From a virus: 64,000 nucleotides of DNA. The first letter of the stretch is position 1. Every line of letters starts with the position of its first letter. The notes beneath the pieces are model-generated. The model was not told the origin of the DNA. It did not search any database and was given only the letters and a program-made list of their open reading frames with translations. Positions 7,755-15,832 of this stretch are shown piece by piece. A program made the position numbers and the translations under genes. The stretch covers positions 229,621-293,620 of the IMG/VR virus record IMGVR_UViG_3300034072_000926. One strand, 5' to 3'.

Positions 7755-8321
7755 TTATGCGATCTCCTTGAGCAGCTCTTCGACTTTCTTGCGATCACAG
7801 AGCTTGCGATTCTTAAAACGAGTGTCGGTGCTGGGAACGGCATATCGGAGATATTCCTTCACCAGCGGATGCAATTTGTCCGGTGGACCAGCCCTTGCTG
7901 GAACTTCAAACTCAGCCATGGCCAAGTAGATACCGTCTGCATCTCGGAAGAAATCAATCTCCCAAACACCTGAGGTATTGTTACAGGGTAACATGAACCG
8001 CGTCTTTGTCAGCTTGTGATCAGCCTCGCTCCACGCTAGGTCGAAATCATCGTCACTCATAGGAGTTTCGATCTCAAGACAACCTGGCTGTTGAGTCAGG
8101 TCGAACTTATAAGTGAAGATCTTCTCGACGATCATTTCGTCAAGTGTCTCTCCGCTCTTTACAGACCATTCGCGCTTGCGAATGCGTCCCCCCTTACCGA
8201 GATACGCTTGTTCGATCTCGGCTCGTCCCACGATCAAGCCTGATGTGCTGATGGGATTTAGTCGATTCCACAGCTCATCCGCCGAACGCAGGAGATACTT
8301 AAATTCTAACTCGATTGGCAT
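7755..8321 (-). CDS. CYTH-domain protein (triphosphate tunnel metalloenzyme)
   Basis: The 188-residue protein opens with the CYTH signature ExExK (E4, E6, K8 in IELEFKYL). Basic and acidic tunnel residues follow (GGRIRKRE; IEKIFTYKFD-type strands; GVWEIDFF; AEFEV). CYTH proteins bind triphosphates and hydrolyse inorganic triphosphate, thiamine triphosphate, or make cAMP. The phage substrate is unknown; a nucleotide or RNA 5' triphosphate is possible. The start at 8321 puts ExExK at the N-terminus, as in the family. The only ribosome-site candidate, AGGGGAAAG, lies in the 3' arm of a hairpin (8335-8369). Confidence 0.85.
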   Translation of the reverse strand: MPIELEFKYLLRSADELWNRLNPISTSGLIVGRAEIEQAYLGKGGRIRKREWSVKSGETLDEMIVEKIFTYKFDLTQQPGCLEIETPMSDDDFDLAWSEADHKLTKTRFMLPCNNTSGVWEIDFFRDADGIYLAMAEFEVPARAGPPDKLHPLVKEYLRYAVPSTDTRFKNRKLCDRKKVEELLKEIA

Positions 8322-8334
8322 ATTATGCAACTTT

Positions 8335-8369
8335 CCCCTACGCTCATGTGTTGTATTGCTTCGTAGGGG
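8335..8369 (-). promoter_or_regulatory. Hairpin containing the CYTH gene ribosome site
   Basis: An 8-bp stem pairs 8335-8342 with 8362-8369. On the minus strand its 3' arm reads CGTAGGGG, which forms the purine-rich stretch before the CYTH ATG at 8321. Folding would limit ribosome access. It shares two bases with the neighbouring hairpin at 8368-8410, so the two compete at their junction. Confidence 0.45.
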
Positions 8370-8410
8370 CGGTGATGTCAACACCTTAATGATGAAGAAA
8401 CATCACCGCC
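8368..8410 (-). terminator. Hairpin after the exonuclease gene
   Basis: An 11-bp perfect stem (8368-8378 with 8400-8410) lies 16 bases past the exonuclease stop. No U-tract follows, so it may protect the mRNA 3' end rather than terminate. Confidence 0.5.
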
Positions 8411-8425
8411 TCGGTTAACCCTTTG

Positions 8426-9475
8426 TCAGACCTTTGTGTATGACGCCTGTAGCACTGTTGCGTAATCGTTAGGATTCTTTGCTAGGTTGGGTAGATTCAT
8501 CTCCTCACAAAACTTGAGGAAGTAAATGCCCACGCCTTGCTTCCTGGGAGCCTGACAGGCCTCGATAATCACAGAATCCATAAGTTCTTTGATATCGTCA
8601 GGCTGTTGCCTCAGGTCGATGAGATGTTGATTTCGCTTGTAGGCGTCAAGAACCTTGATCATGTTGCCCTCGTGGTCTTCCCATTCGTCTTGCATGAACA
8701 TTGTCCAATCGTAGCCACGACCATGACGATCCTCAAAAGCTTCCTTGATACCTGGCTTCTTAGAAGAGCCATTCTCGCGAACGCCTGGCTTGGCAGACAT
8801 GATATTATCCGATGCGTCGCCGCGGATAATCTTCTTGAAGAGTTCATAGTCCGGATTAGGAGGTGTTAGTTCCTCCTTGACCTTCTTCTTAACCTCTCGT
8901 TCCTTGCCCGTCTTGCCGATGAACTTTTCCGTAACGGTCTTTTCCTTAACGGCGGGTTTACCGTTCTCATCTAGCACGCTATCAAGGGAGATTGTAACGC
9001 CCTTCACACCATCATGGATGCGAACATTGGGAGCGAGCAGCTGGTAGAAGTCTGAGTCACTCGACATAATAATGTGCTGATCGTCTGGATGCAGGTCGAT
9101 CCAACGAGCAATGAAGTCGTCTGCCTCGCAACCCGGCGATTCCAAGATGGTCACATTCGTGCGCTTGCGGAGGAATTCAATAAAGACTTTCATCGTGTCG
9201 AAGAAGAACTCATCCTCTTCACGTTCGCTCTTTGTCTTGAGTGCATCCTGAACCCGACGATGTGCCTTGTATTCGGGATAGACGTCTTTGCGCCACGAGC
9301 TCTTATCCAGAGCCACGACCACGTGAGTGGCCTTATATTCGCGCCACAGTTTCCTGAGGCTGTTGAAGGCAATCTGAAGAGTGTTACCAGCTTTCAAAGC
9401 GGCATCACCTTGGATGACATGCCTTGCGCGGTGAAACAGATTGCTCAAGTCAACGATTGCATATGTTGCAGTCAT
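8426..9475 (-). CDS. rnh: 5'-3' exonuclease, T4 RNase H type (FEN/PIN fold)
   Basis: The 349-residue protein carries the acidic active-site residues of the 5' nuclease family: D9 in AIVDLSN, D57 in VVALDKSSWRK, E117/D119/D120 in GCEADDF, and D140/D142 in SSDSDF. T4 RNase H removes RNA primers from Okazaki fragments, which fits its place near replisome genes. An unusual Lys/Glu-rich insert (about 166-205) precedes the helix-hairpin-helix region. The ribosome site lies inside a hairpin immediately upstream. Confidence 0.88.
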   Translation of the reverse strand: MTATYAIVDLSNLFHRARHVIQGDAALKAGNTLQIAFNSLRKLWREYKATHVVVALDKSSWRKDVYPEYKAHRRVQDALKTKSEREEDEFFFDTMKVFIEFLRKRTNVTILESPGCEADDFIARWIDLHPDDQHIIMSSDSDFYQLLAPNVRIHDGVKGVTISLDSVLDENGKPAVKEKTVTEKFIGKTGKEREVKKKVKEELTPPNPDYELFKKIIRGDASDNIMSAKPGVRENGSSKKPGIKEAFEDRHGRGYDWTMFMQDEWEDHEGNMIKVLDAYKRNQHLIDLRQQPDDIKELMDSVIIEACQAPRKQGVGIYFLKFCEEMNLPNLAKNPNDYATVLQASYTKV

Positions 9476-9479
9476 AAAA

Positions 9480-9514
9480 ACTCCTGAGTGTCACCTATCT
9501 TAACACTCAGGAGT
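9480..9514 (-). terminator. Hairpin followed by T-run, overlapping a ribosome site
   Basis: A 12-bp perfect stem (9480-9491 with 9503-9514, 11-base loop) is followed on the minus strand by TTTT and then the exonuclease ATG. It has the form of an intrinsic terminator for the gene stopping at 9532. Its 3' arm also contains the AGGAG that would serve the exonuclease start, so it may couple readthrough to translation. Confidence 0.65.
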
Positions 9515-9531
9515 CCTATTTGTCATTATTC

Positions 9532-10386
9532 TTAGCGGTATTCAGTCAACCCGTCATCCCTGCGAGTTTTCTGGCTTCCTGCCATTGGCATTGGATCATC
9601 ATCACCTGTATCGATGGAATCAAGATCCTCAAGATGAAGGTTGTGCTTCATCATTGCCTCGAACCATTTGTCAACGGCTTCCTCAGCAGTGGATCCTACA
9701 TAGCCCAGAGTCTCAATGAACTGAACAAAGTGTTCATTCCAATCCAACTCAATAGCCATCCTCACCCCGCTACCATTTGTCGCGTGATCAGCGCCTATGA
9801 TATTGAACCAAGGCTCTCTGAGCAAATTAGCAACACTCTTATCATGACCGTTCTGGTCAATGTTGCCCCACTTTAGCTCTAGGTCCAACTGAGCAATCTG
9901 ATAGTCGATGGAAGTCTTATCCTCAAACTTCATATCAAGCAGTTCGTGATCGGCTTCCTCTTCAGTCTTCTTCTGGAAGCGAACATCAAGCTTCAGCTTT
10001 TCCTTCTGATACTGTTCAGTGTCCTTGACTGCATAGGATAGCTCAAACAGCTTGTATTCAAGTTCCTCAGCAGTGAGTCGACCATAGCGGTTCAGGTATT
10101 TCGCTACTTCACGTTCGCGATCAATATCAACCAACTTAGGATCGTTCTCGAGAAGTCCTAGACCATAGTCAAACTCGCCAATCTTATGAAAGCGATAGTC
10201 AAGCTTCAGTTTATCGTAACGATACTCCTTGGACTCCTTGTCATCATGCTCGATTTCCAGAAGGCGATAGGCTAGATCCTCACCATCCCAATGATATTCC
10301 GCAAAAGCAACTTCGCGTCGCTTGCCAGCTAGGCCCCAATTGGCCGGCCACCAGCCGAATGGGACGATTCGTGTAATCTTTGCCAT
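9532..10386 (-). CDS. Hypothetical protein with three tandem 40-residue repeats
   Basis: The 284-residue charged protein contains three related units at about 37-77, 107-147 and 146-185. Each has the pattern hydrophobic-LLE, an acidic stretch, EY, then KLKLD-x-RF-x-K (third copy: AQLDLELKWG). The units probably form repeated helix pairs. The C-terminal third is acidic. No family is recognised. A late-promoter-like box (10409-10416) lies 23 bases upstream, and a terminator hairpin follows. Confidence 0.7.
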   Translation of the reverse strand: MAKITRIVPFGWWPANWGLAGKRREVAFAEYHWDGEDLAYRLLEIEHDDKESKEYRYDKLKLDYRFHKIGEFDYGLGLLENDPKLVDIDREREVAKYLNRYGRLTAEELEYKLFELSYAVKDTEQYQKEKLKLDVRFQKKTEEEADHELLDMKFEDKTSIDYQIAQLDLELKWGNIDQNGHDKSVANLLREPWFNIIGADHATNGSGVRMAIELDWNEHFVQFIETLGYVGSTAEEAVDKWFEAMMKHNLHLEDLDSIDTGDDDPMPMAGSQKTRRDDGLTEYR

Positions 10387-10395
10387 ATTATCCTC

Positions 10396-10926
10396 TTACT
10401 TTACTGGAGTATTTACCCCAATGAGGTTAAGAATCTGGGTCATACGGTCAACTTCAGGGTTATTGGTCACACGACTGTAGGTAATCTGCTTCCTATTCAG
10501 AAGATTGACCATCGCGGAATCGACCTCAACGGCCTCTTCTGCAGTCTGATTCCTACCAGCAGTCTGGTAAGCAAAGTCGCGACCGATTAAGAAGTTGTGA
10601 TTGTCGTATGAGTTGAAGACGTCCATGACGAACGGTTCAAAGGTTTCATAATAGTTCTCAGGTGCATAGACCAAACCAATAGGTAATGGACTATCCGTGA
10701 TCACATACTCGACCTGACCCTTGAGACGCTCAAGGCGACGATTCTGTTTCGCGAGAATGTAGAGCTGGTCACCAAGGACATTGTGACGCTTTTCCCACGT
10801 CATGTCCTTGGCATACTCAGTCACAAGCTCAACGGGAATCTGTAGCTTCTTCATTTCGAAGAAGAGACCAGCGGCAGTGGTTGACTTGCCTGCTCCTGGC
10901 CCGCCCCAGATATTGATTACCTTCAT
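10396..10926 (-). CDS. P-loop kinase/ATPase, NadR-kinase-like
   Basis: The 176-residue protein starts MKVINIWGGPGAGKST, a textbook Walker A. It has a TDSPLP Walker-B-like segment near residue 77 and belongs to the small AAA_28/NadR-kinase-like nucleoside kinase group. It may phosphorylate a nucleoside or ribosylnicotinamide; the substrate is not evident. I chose the ATG at 10926 over the GTG at 10938 because GGAGG lies 5 bases upstream of it. It overlaps the upstream stop by 4 bases. Confidence 0.75.
   Translation of the reverse strand: MKVINIWGGPGAGKSTTAAGLFFEMKKLQIPVELVTEYAKDMTWEKRHNVLGDQLYILAKQNRRLERLKGQVEYVITDSPLPIGLVYAPENYYETFEPFVMDVFNSYDNHNFLIGRDFAYQTAGRNQTAEEAVEVDSAMVNLLNRKQITYSRVTNNPEVDRMTQILNLIGVNTPVK
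10409..10416 (-). promoter_or_regulatory. T4-type late promoter-like box
   Basis: The minus strand reads GTAAATAC inside the 3' end of the kinase gene, 23 bases before the ATG at 10386. Confidence 0.5.
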
Positions 10927-11192
10927 ATATTCCTCCACCCGACAATCTCAACTTCTTCACGGCTATGAATGAAATGAACTTTGAGATAATCTGGCAATTG
11001 TTGGTATTGAGCAGGTGAAATATAAGAACCAGTTGGCCTACGAATTCCATAAACCATGATAGGATAAGCAGACAAGGCTATCATAATCTTGATCGAATCA
11101 GCTGTCGAAATAGTATAGAGACTTTCAAGAGGACGATAGATATCTAGTTCCATCGTCTTAGGCGCTTTGGCCTTCCTAAACCAACCGAACAT
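10923..11192 (-). CDS. Small hypothetical protein
   Basis: With the ATG at 11192 the product is 89 residues and starts MFGWFRKAKAPK. It has a hydrophobic centre (IMIALSAYPIMVYGI) that might be membrane-associated. No family is recognised. It lies between queE and the P-loop kinase, overlapping both, so it is co-expressed with them. Confidence 0.6.
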   Translation of the reverse strand: MFGWFRKAKAPKTMELDIYRPLESLYTISTADSIKIMIALSAYPIMVYGIRRPTGSYISPAQYQQLPDYLKVHFIHSREEVEIVGWRNI

Positions 11193-11193
11193 C

Positions 11194-12123
11194 TTACTTT
11201 CCAATAATATTGCCAAAGCACCAAGTGTGAACACGTAGGGCTACGGAATAACCACGCTCCACTGCCTGTTCAGCAATAATAGCCTGATGGCTTTCCTGCA
11301 TCTCACGGTCAGCACCAACAGGCATAATCCAAACGTCCCAATCAATACCGGCTTTGCGATATGCTTCAGTTGCCCTCGCAACTTCATCCCAAGAACGATC
11401 AGTGCCGTTGCTGACGAACTTCAACTGACCATGATCGCTGATTGCCTTATAGTGGGCAAGAACGTCTGGCTTGATCGCGTTGTCCCAAAGTTCGCCCGAG
11501 AGATAGAGCTTAGGGCTTACAGACCAGAACAGTTCTGTATCACAAGCCACTGCATCATGATCTGCATCGAGCAGCTTCGTTGGACGCTCCCTGAAATCTC
11601 CATTGAAGAAGTTCTCAAAAGCAGGGCGAGGCTTCTGCGTTCCATTTGTTTCAATGGTAACGAAACGAGGCATGTTGTAACGCTTGCGGAAGTTCTGCAT
11701 CACATCAACAACTGCGGTCTGGCTCATCATTGGTTCGCCGCCGGTGAAAGCCATGTGGTGCCACTGCTTCGAGGTAGGATGTTCAAACTTACCACCAGGT
11801 AGAGTTGCTTCAATCTTGTCACAGATTTCAGCAGCCGTGTTCTGATGAGCAAGGTGTGAGAACCTCTTGGACCATGAGTAGCTCGAATCACAGCCCCTGT
11901 GGAAAACTGGAAGAGCTTCCATAGACTTGTATTCCGAAGGATCAATCTTCAGATAGTCCAGGTCGTAGGTCTCTGGCTTATCGGGCTGTTCCTGACCGAA
12001 GCCCGCACATTCGAAGTTGCAACCCCAAACTCGCAACCATGCTGTTGGACGACCGGTGTAAGCACCTTCACCCTGGAATGTTTGTCCGAAGATCTCGGAG
12101 TATCGATATTTCTTTTCAGTCAT
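11194..12123 (-). CDS. queE: 7-carboxy-7-deazaguanine synthase (radical SAM)
   Basis: The 309-residue protein opens EIFGQTFQGEG and RVWGCNFEC, characteristic of QueE, with GGEP at 128-131. QueE converts 6-carboxytetrahydropterin to carboxy-deazaguanine in the queuosine/deazaguanine pathway. The iron-sulfur cysteines appear as C35, C39 and C78 (HRGCDSSYSW), so the third is displaced by an insert of about 40 residues compared with the compact CxxxCxxC. FolE, which feeds the same pathway, lies two genes upstream. The start at 12123 is coupled to the phosphoribosyltransferase stop by ATGA. Confidence 0.85.
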   Translation of the reverse strand: MTEKKYRYSEIFGQTFQGEGAYTGRPTAWLRVWGCNFECAGFGQEQPDKPETYDLDYLKIDPSEYKSMEALPVFHRGCDSSYSWSKRFSHLAHQNTAAEICDKIEATLPGGKFEHPTSKQWHHMAFTGGEPMMSQTAVVDVMQNFRKRYNMPRFVTIETNGTQKPRPAFENFFNGDFRERPTKLLDADHDAVACDTELFWSVSPKLYLSGELWDNAIKPDVLAHYKAISDHGQLKFVSNGTDRSWDEVARATEAYRKAGIDWDVWIMPVGADREMQESHQAIIAEQAVERGYSVALRVHTWCFGNIIGK

Positions 12124-12623
12124 GCTTTCCACCATTCCTCGTAGGGAAAGATCACCCAGGAATCATCTTCGCTGCGATTGATCTCTCGACCTGCATAATT
12201 GGGCTCGAAGAGATCCTGGCCAATGTTGTTCCACAATACTGCAGACTTGAGCTCGTTGGAGCAATCATATTCGTCCGCATTATCTAGGTGGCACAGGATT
12301 TCATCCAGCTGGTCCACTACATTACGGAGAGTATCCCCGCCATCGCAAATATCATCTACGAGTAGGACCTTTTTCTTTGCCTTGATCTTCAGCGCAACAT
12401 CGTTGATTTCAGATGCCTGACTGACCTTGCGATCACGAAGAGAATAGTTGATCACTTCGAGGGGCTTGCCCAGGTAGTGGCTCAACATTGTGGCGGGCAC
12501 CAATCCCCCGCGAGCAATACCGACGATGATATCTGGCATGAAAGCATCCAGGGTCATCTGGCGCAGGATCTCTTGAAGGTCACCGCGCAATTGGGTATTG
12601 GTGTAAATGATCTTGTTGGGCAT
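12120..12623 (-). CDS. Purine-type phosphoribosyltransferase
   Basis: The 167-residue protein has the PRPP-binding motif VLLVDDICDGGDT (86-98), an upstream IVGIARGGLVPA loop and the LRDRK flexible region. It matches type I phosphoribosyltransferases such as xanthine or hypoxanthine-guanine enzymes. It would join a purine base to PRPP. Its position between folE and queE suggests a deazapurine or purine base as substrate, which is inference. The start shares one base with the upstream stop (TAATG). Confidence 0.82.
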   Translation of the reverse strand: MPNKIIYTNTQLRGDLQEILRQMTLDAFMPDIIVGIARGGLVPATMLSHYLGKPLEVINYSLRDRKVSQASEINDVALKIKAKKKVLLVDDICDGGDTLRNVVDQLDEILCHLDNADEYDCSNELKSAVLWNNIGQDLFEPNYAGREINRSEDDSWVIFPYEEWWKA

Positions 12624-12925
12624 TAGCACCACCTCATCTTGAAGAGCATTGCTTCCCTGATATCTAGTTCGACCAACACATATTCGTAAATAGTGATTGC
12701 TCGATGATCAGGGAAGCAAGTCCAAATCCAATCCATAGCCTCCGAAGCCTCCATCACAAGAAAGAAGTTTCGGACGACTTGCATTGCTTCACGCTGTCCT
12801 ACTTTTGGTTTGCCCCAAGTCATGTTCTTGACCATCAGGTCAACAGCATGGTTGGATTCATCCTCAGTTAGACCTAAGACCATCATCTCAGGAATCTTAG
12901 GATCGTAGATAGCGTGAGGCAACAC
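12623..12925 (-). CDS. FKLTW-family small protein
   Basis: A 100-residue protein ending DIREAMLFKMRWC, the C-terminal signature shared with many small proteins in this window. The segment before it has a Trp-containing helix (AMDWIWTCF) and two strands, the usual order for the family. The start appears to be a GTG 3 bases after the folE stop, without a clear ribosome site, so translation is probably coupled to folE. Function unknown. Confidence 0.7.
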   Translation of the reverse strand: MLPHAIYDPKIPEMMVLGLTEDESNHAVDLMVKNMTWGKPKVGQREAMQVVRNFFLVMEASEAMDWIWTCFPDHRAITIYEYVLVELDIREAMLFKMRWC

Positions 12926-12928
12926 GGA

Positions 12929-13690
12929 TTAATTGTGGCCCTTCATGCTCAGCATGATCTTGTAGAACTCGTCCTTCAGGTGAGCATCTTCACGGAACTT
13001 GCCACGCATAATTGCAGTGGTCATATCCGATTCGTGCTCGCGAACACCGCGATGCGTCATGCAGTGGTGTTCGGCCTTCAGGACAACCGCGACGTTTTCA
13101 GTCTCGGCGTATTCGACCAGAGCATCAGCAATCTGAGTGGTCATCTCTTCCTGAATCTGAGGACGTTCGCTGATCCAGTGGACCAGACGATTGAACTTCG
13201 ACAGGCCAATGACTTTATCCTCAGGGAAGATACCAACCCAGCACTTGCCAACAATATTCTGGAAGTGATGAGCACAAGTGGAACGGATCGAGATCGGACC
13301 TGCGGTGTAGAGATCCTGATAGCCGATGTTGGGGAACGAAGTGATCTTCGGAGCAGCCGAATAACGACCGCCGTAGGTTTCGTTCACATACATCTTGGCT
13401 ACGCGACGAGCCGTGCCATTGGTGTTGTGGTCATGATCAGTGTCGATGACCAGGCTGCGGAGAACCGCTTCCATCTTCTCAGTGACTTCATCGACTAGAA
13501 GAGCACGCTCTTCATCGCTGATGAACTTTGAGATGTTGTCGTTGCAATGGAACTGTTGACCAGCTTCAATCAAACGGGCGCGGATTTGTTCAGATACCGG
13601 AATTGGTGTGTCGGTAGCTGTAACCTCTTGCCCGAAAGTGCATTCACAATCGTTAGAGCCGCAGCTCTCGGTAAGTTTGGTGTCGGACAT
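12929..13690 (-). CDS. folE: GTP cyclohydrolase I
   Basis: The 253-residue protein shows the FolE core: STCAHHF with zinc ligands C139 and H142, the third ligand C210 in AEHHCM, and THRGVREHES. It converts GTP to dihydroneopterin triphosphate, the first step towards folate and towards queuosine/deazaguanine. With QueE downstream the deazaguanine role is favoured. The N-terminal 45 residues include a Cys-rich stretch (CGSNDCEC) not needed for catalysis. A TTGACA promoter lies at 13719-13747 and AAGGAG precedes the ATG. Confidence 0.93.
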   Translation of the reverse strand: MSDTKLTESCGSNDCECTFGQEVTATDTPIPVSEQIRARLIEAGQQFHCNDNISKFISDEERALLVDEVTEKMEAVLRSLVIDTDHDHNTNGTARRVAKMYVNETYGGRYSAAPKITSFPNIGYQDLYTAGPISIRSTCAHHFQNIVGKCWVGIFPEDKVIGLSKFNRLVHWISERPQIQEEMTTQIADALVEYAETENVAVVLKAEHHCMTHRGVREHESDMTTAIMRGKFREDAHLKDEFYKIMLSMKGHN

Positions 13691-13718
13691 TATCTGTCTC
13701 TCCTTATAGTTGTTCTAT

Positions 13719-13747
13719 ACCATACTTAGAAACTGGCATAGTGTCAA
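13719..13747 (-). promoter_or_regulatory. Sigma70-like promoter for folE
   Basis: On the minus strand TTGACA (13742-13747) and TATGGT (13719-13724) are separated by 17 bp, about 30 bases before the folE start. Confidence 0.6.
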
Positions 13748-13758
13748 TTTATTAGCTG

Positions 13759-14199
13759 TTAATTGCTCAGCTTTAGCATGAGCGCACACTTATTTAGAAA
13801 AGGTGCGATATCGGCTTCATTCTCGAAGAAAATCTCAAAGAAACCGCTTCCTGTGCCCTTAGAGATCATCGAACCAGTTGTTGAATCCCAGTCCTTGTCC
13901 CTAGAGTAGCTCTTGTCCATCGTCCAGAATCCGGTGCAGTTTTCATCACAATAGCGATGAATATCCTCCATAACGTCATCAATATCAGCATGGTCATATG
14001 AACCAAAGTCAGACACGTTGCTGGTATTAAACTTGATCAGAACCTTATTGCGAAGGAACTTCTGAGCAAGCTCTTGGAACTCAGGCTTTACAGCCCAAGT
14101 TCTCCAGTTGCGGGGACGTCCATCCTCTTGAGGAACTTCCATCATCCGTGCTTCGATGAAACGCTGGCGACGAATTACTCCAACAGTTAGGTCGGTCAT
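13759..14199 (-). CDS. Hypothetical protein, possible divergent FKLTW member
   Basis: The 146-residue protein has no recognised function. Its end, NKCALMLKLSN, resembles the family pattern A-x-LFKLTW in spacing and hydrophobicity, so it may be a diverged member. It overlaps the glycosyltransferase stop by 4 bases. Confidence 0.55.
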   Translation of the reverse strand: MTDLTVGVIRRQRFIEARMMEVPQEDGRPRNWRTWAVKPEFQELAQKFLRNKVLIKFNTSNVSDFGSYDHADIDDVMEDIHRYCDENCTGFWTMDKSYSRDKDWDSTTGSMISKGTGSGFFEIFFENEADIAPFLNKCALMLKLSN

Positions 14200-15269
14200 G
14201 CGAGCAGCCTATCTAGCATCGGGTTACAGGAGAGATACTTATCAAGCAGCTTCTGCTTTTGCTTGGCCATCTTATCCTGGAACAGGTGGTAATTCTTAAT
14301 CACATGCGTGAGAGCCTTGACCATCGGATAACGATGAGCCGTATAGTAGTCCCAGTCTGCTGTCCAATCACTCGGATAGAGCAAATCGTATTCATACATC
14401 TCAGTGTAGGATAGACGGTTAGGCAAGAACGGAATCGCTCCGACCAATACACCTTCCATTGCCGAGATACCTAGGGTTTCCTGCAAATTAGCGGAGAAGA
14501 CAACCTTGGCTTCTCCCAACAATTTGTGGTATTCATCCTTTGTGAGCTTCTTGTCCTGACAGACCACAAACTCAACATTCGGCATTTCCTGTGCGAGGTC
14601 ACGGAAGATCTCCACTTGCTTCTCAGGAGCAATTCGATGCGGGAACAAGACGAGGTCACGCTTAGGCATACCCTCAAATGCCCTCAGGCTGTCAACGAGT
14701 GCAGAGTGGGGCTGTCCGCTTATCACGCAACGTTCCTCGGCTGTTCCTCTTGCAGGGAGTAATGTGTTGAGAAACAACTCCTTGTGGAACTCGGTGGCAA
14801 AATAGTTGAAGTGACTAGCGTAGAACAGTCCGCGCTCAGTGTTGTAGGTCCAACGCTTGTCCCGAATCAAACGACCGAGGAAGTCCTGAGGATCATAAGA
14901 ACCTGCATGCCACATGCTATGGATCTCAACGGGAATCTGCATCAGTTCACTCATATAGCGAACCTGTGTGATACCAGTGTGCCACGCATCGGTGAACAGA
15001 ACCTTGTCACCTGCCTTCACGACACCCTTCTGGAAATACTCGACTAGTCGATTGACCTGAGAGTTCTTCCAGATATTGGTTGCAAAGAAATCCAAGAAGG
15101 CACCTTCGGTTGGTGCGCTGCTCGTCTGTTCACCCGCGATATTGTAGACAGTGACATCCTTGCCACGTTCCTGAGCCGTCTGCTCAATTAGCTTTGGGAT
15201 ACCATCGAACCACTGACCAGTGTATCGGGTTTCCAATGGCTCTAGGGCCATGATAAAAATGTTTGTCAT
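14196..15269 (-). CDS. GT-B fold glycosyltransferase
   Basis: The 357-residue protein has a C-terminal half typical of group 1 (GT4-like) glycosyltransferases: LFPHRIAPEKQVEIF, then a strand-turn FVVCQDKK, and the sugar-nucleotide site ETLGISAMEG (E-x7-E type). It would transfer a sugar from an activated donor. In T4-like phages such enzymes often decorate modified DNA bases, but an acceptor cannot be inferred from sequence. The gene sits between folE/queE and the small-gene cluster. Confidence 0.75.
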   Translation of the reverse strand: MTNIFIMALEPLETRYTGQWFDGIPKLIEQTAQERGKDVTVYNIAGEQTSSAPTEGAFLDFFATNIWKNSQVNRLVEYFQKGVVKAGDKVLFTDAWHTGITQVRYMSELMQIPVEIHSMWHAGSYDPQDFLGRLIRDKRWTYNTERGLFYASHFNYFATEFHKELFLNTLLPARGTAEERCVISGQPHSALVDSLRAFEGMPKRDLVLFPHRIAPEKQVEIFRDLAQEMPNVEFVVCQDKKLTKDEYHKLLGEAKVVFSANLQETLGISAMEGVLVGAIPFLPNRLSYTEMYEYDLLYPSDWTADWDYYTAHRYPMVKALTHVIKNYHLFQDKMAKQKQKLLDKYLSCNPMLDRLLA

Positions 15270-15270
15270 A

Positions 15271-15582
15271 TCAGCACCAAATTAGTTTGAACATCAGAGC
15301 GTCGTCAAGTTTCTCAAAATACCAGACAACCTCATATTCTCGGTAATAATTGTCAACGTCCCAATCGTATCCACCACCGGCCATAAAATCAATTATATCC
15401 GATTGGTCAGGATCTACGAACTTGACTATCCAAGCCCAACGACCTCTGTCTTCTTCGAAGAGCCACTTCATAGATTCAACATCTGATGACTCGAGTGCCT
15501 CTTTGTTGTGATTCATAAGAGCCCGACGTAGATCGTCGTCCATATCATGAAGGGTGTAGGCAACTTGATGATCCCAGAACAT
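15271..15582 (-). CDS. FKLTW-family small protein
   Basis: A 103-residue acidic protein that ends YFEKLDDALMFKLIWC. It carries a MKWLFEED helix mid-way and an aromatic strand (YEVVWYFEK) before the signature. It starts the run of adjacent paralogues and is followed by the glycosyltransferase with no intergenic space. Function unknown. Confidence 0.72.
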   Translation of the reverse strand: MFWDHQVAYTLHDMDDDLRRALMNHNKEALESSDVESMKWLFEEDRGRWAWIVKFVDPDQSDIIDFMAGGGYDWDVDNYYREYEVVWYFEKLDDALMFKLIWC

Positions 15583-15583
15583 G

Positions 15584-15832
15584 TCACATCCACGTTAGCT
15601 TGAACAACATTGCGGAATTATCATCCCAAATGTCGATATAGAATATCAGATAGGTATGTAGGCCCTCTCCTAGATCACGCTGCTCATGCAAAGCATAATC
15701 GTCATACTTGATATTGCGCTGATCCAGCCATTCCTTAACCACTGGATTGAGTCTTAGATCAAAATCAGCCGGGTCATCAGGATGGGCAAAGTTATGCCAA
15801 TCGTAGAGAGGTTTACGAAGCTGGAAAATCAC
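15584..15832 (-). CDS. FKLTW-family small protein
   Basis: An 82-residue protein with the family layout: helix VKEWLDQRNIKYDDY, strand TYLIFYIDIW, then DDNSAMLFKLTWM at the end. The start overlaps the QueD-like gene's stop by 4 bases. Function unknown. Confidence 0.75.
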   Translation of the reverse strand: MIFQLRKPLYDWHNFAHPDDPADFDLRLNPVVKEWLDQRNIKYDDYALHEQRDLGEGLHTYLIFYIDIWDDNSAMLFKLTWM

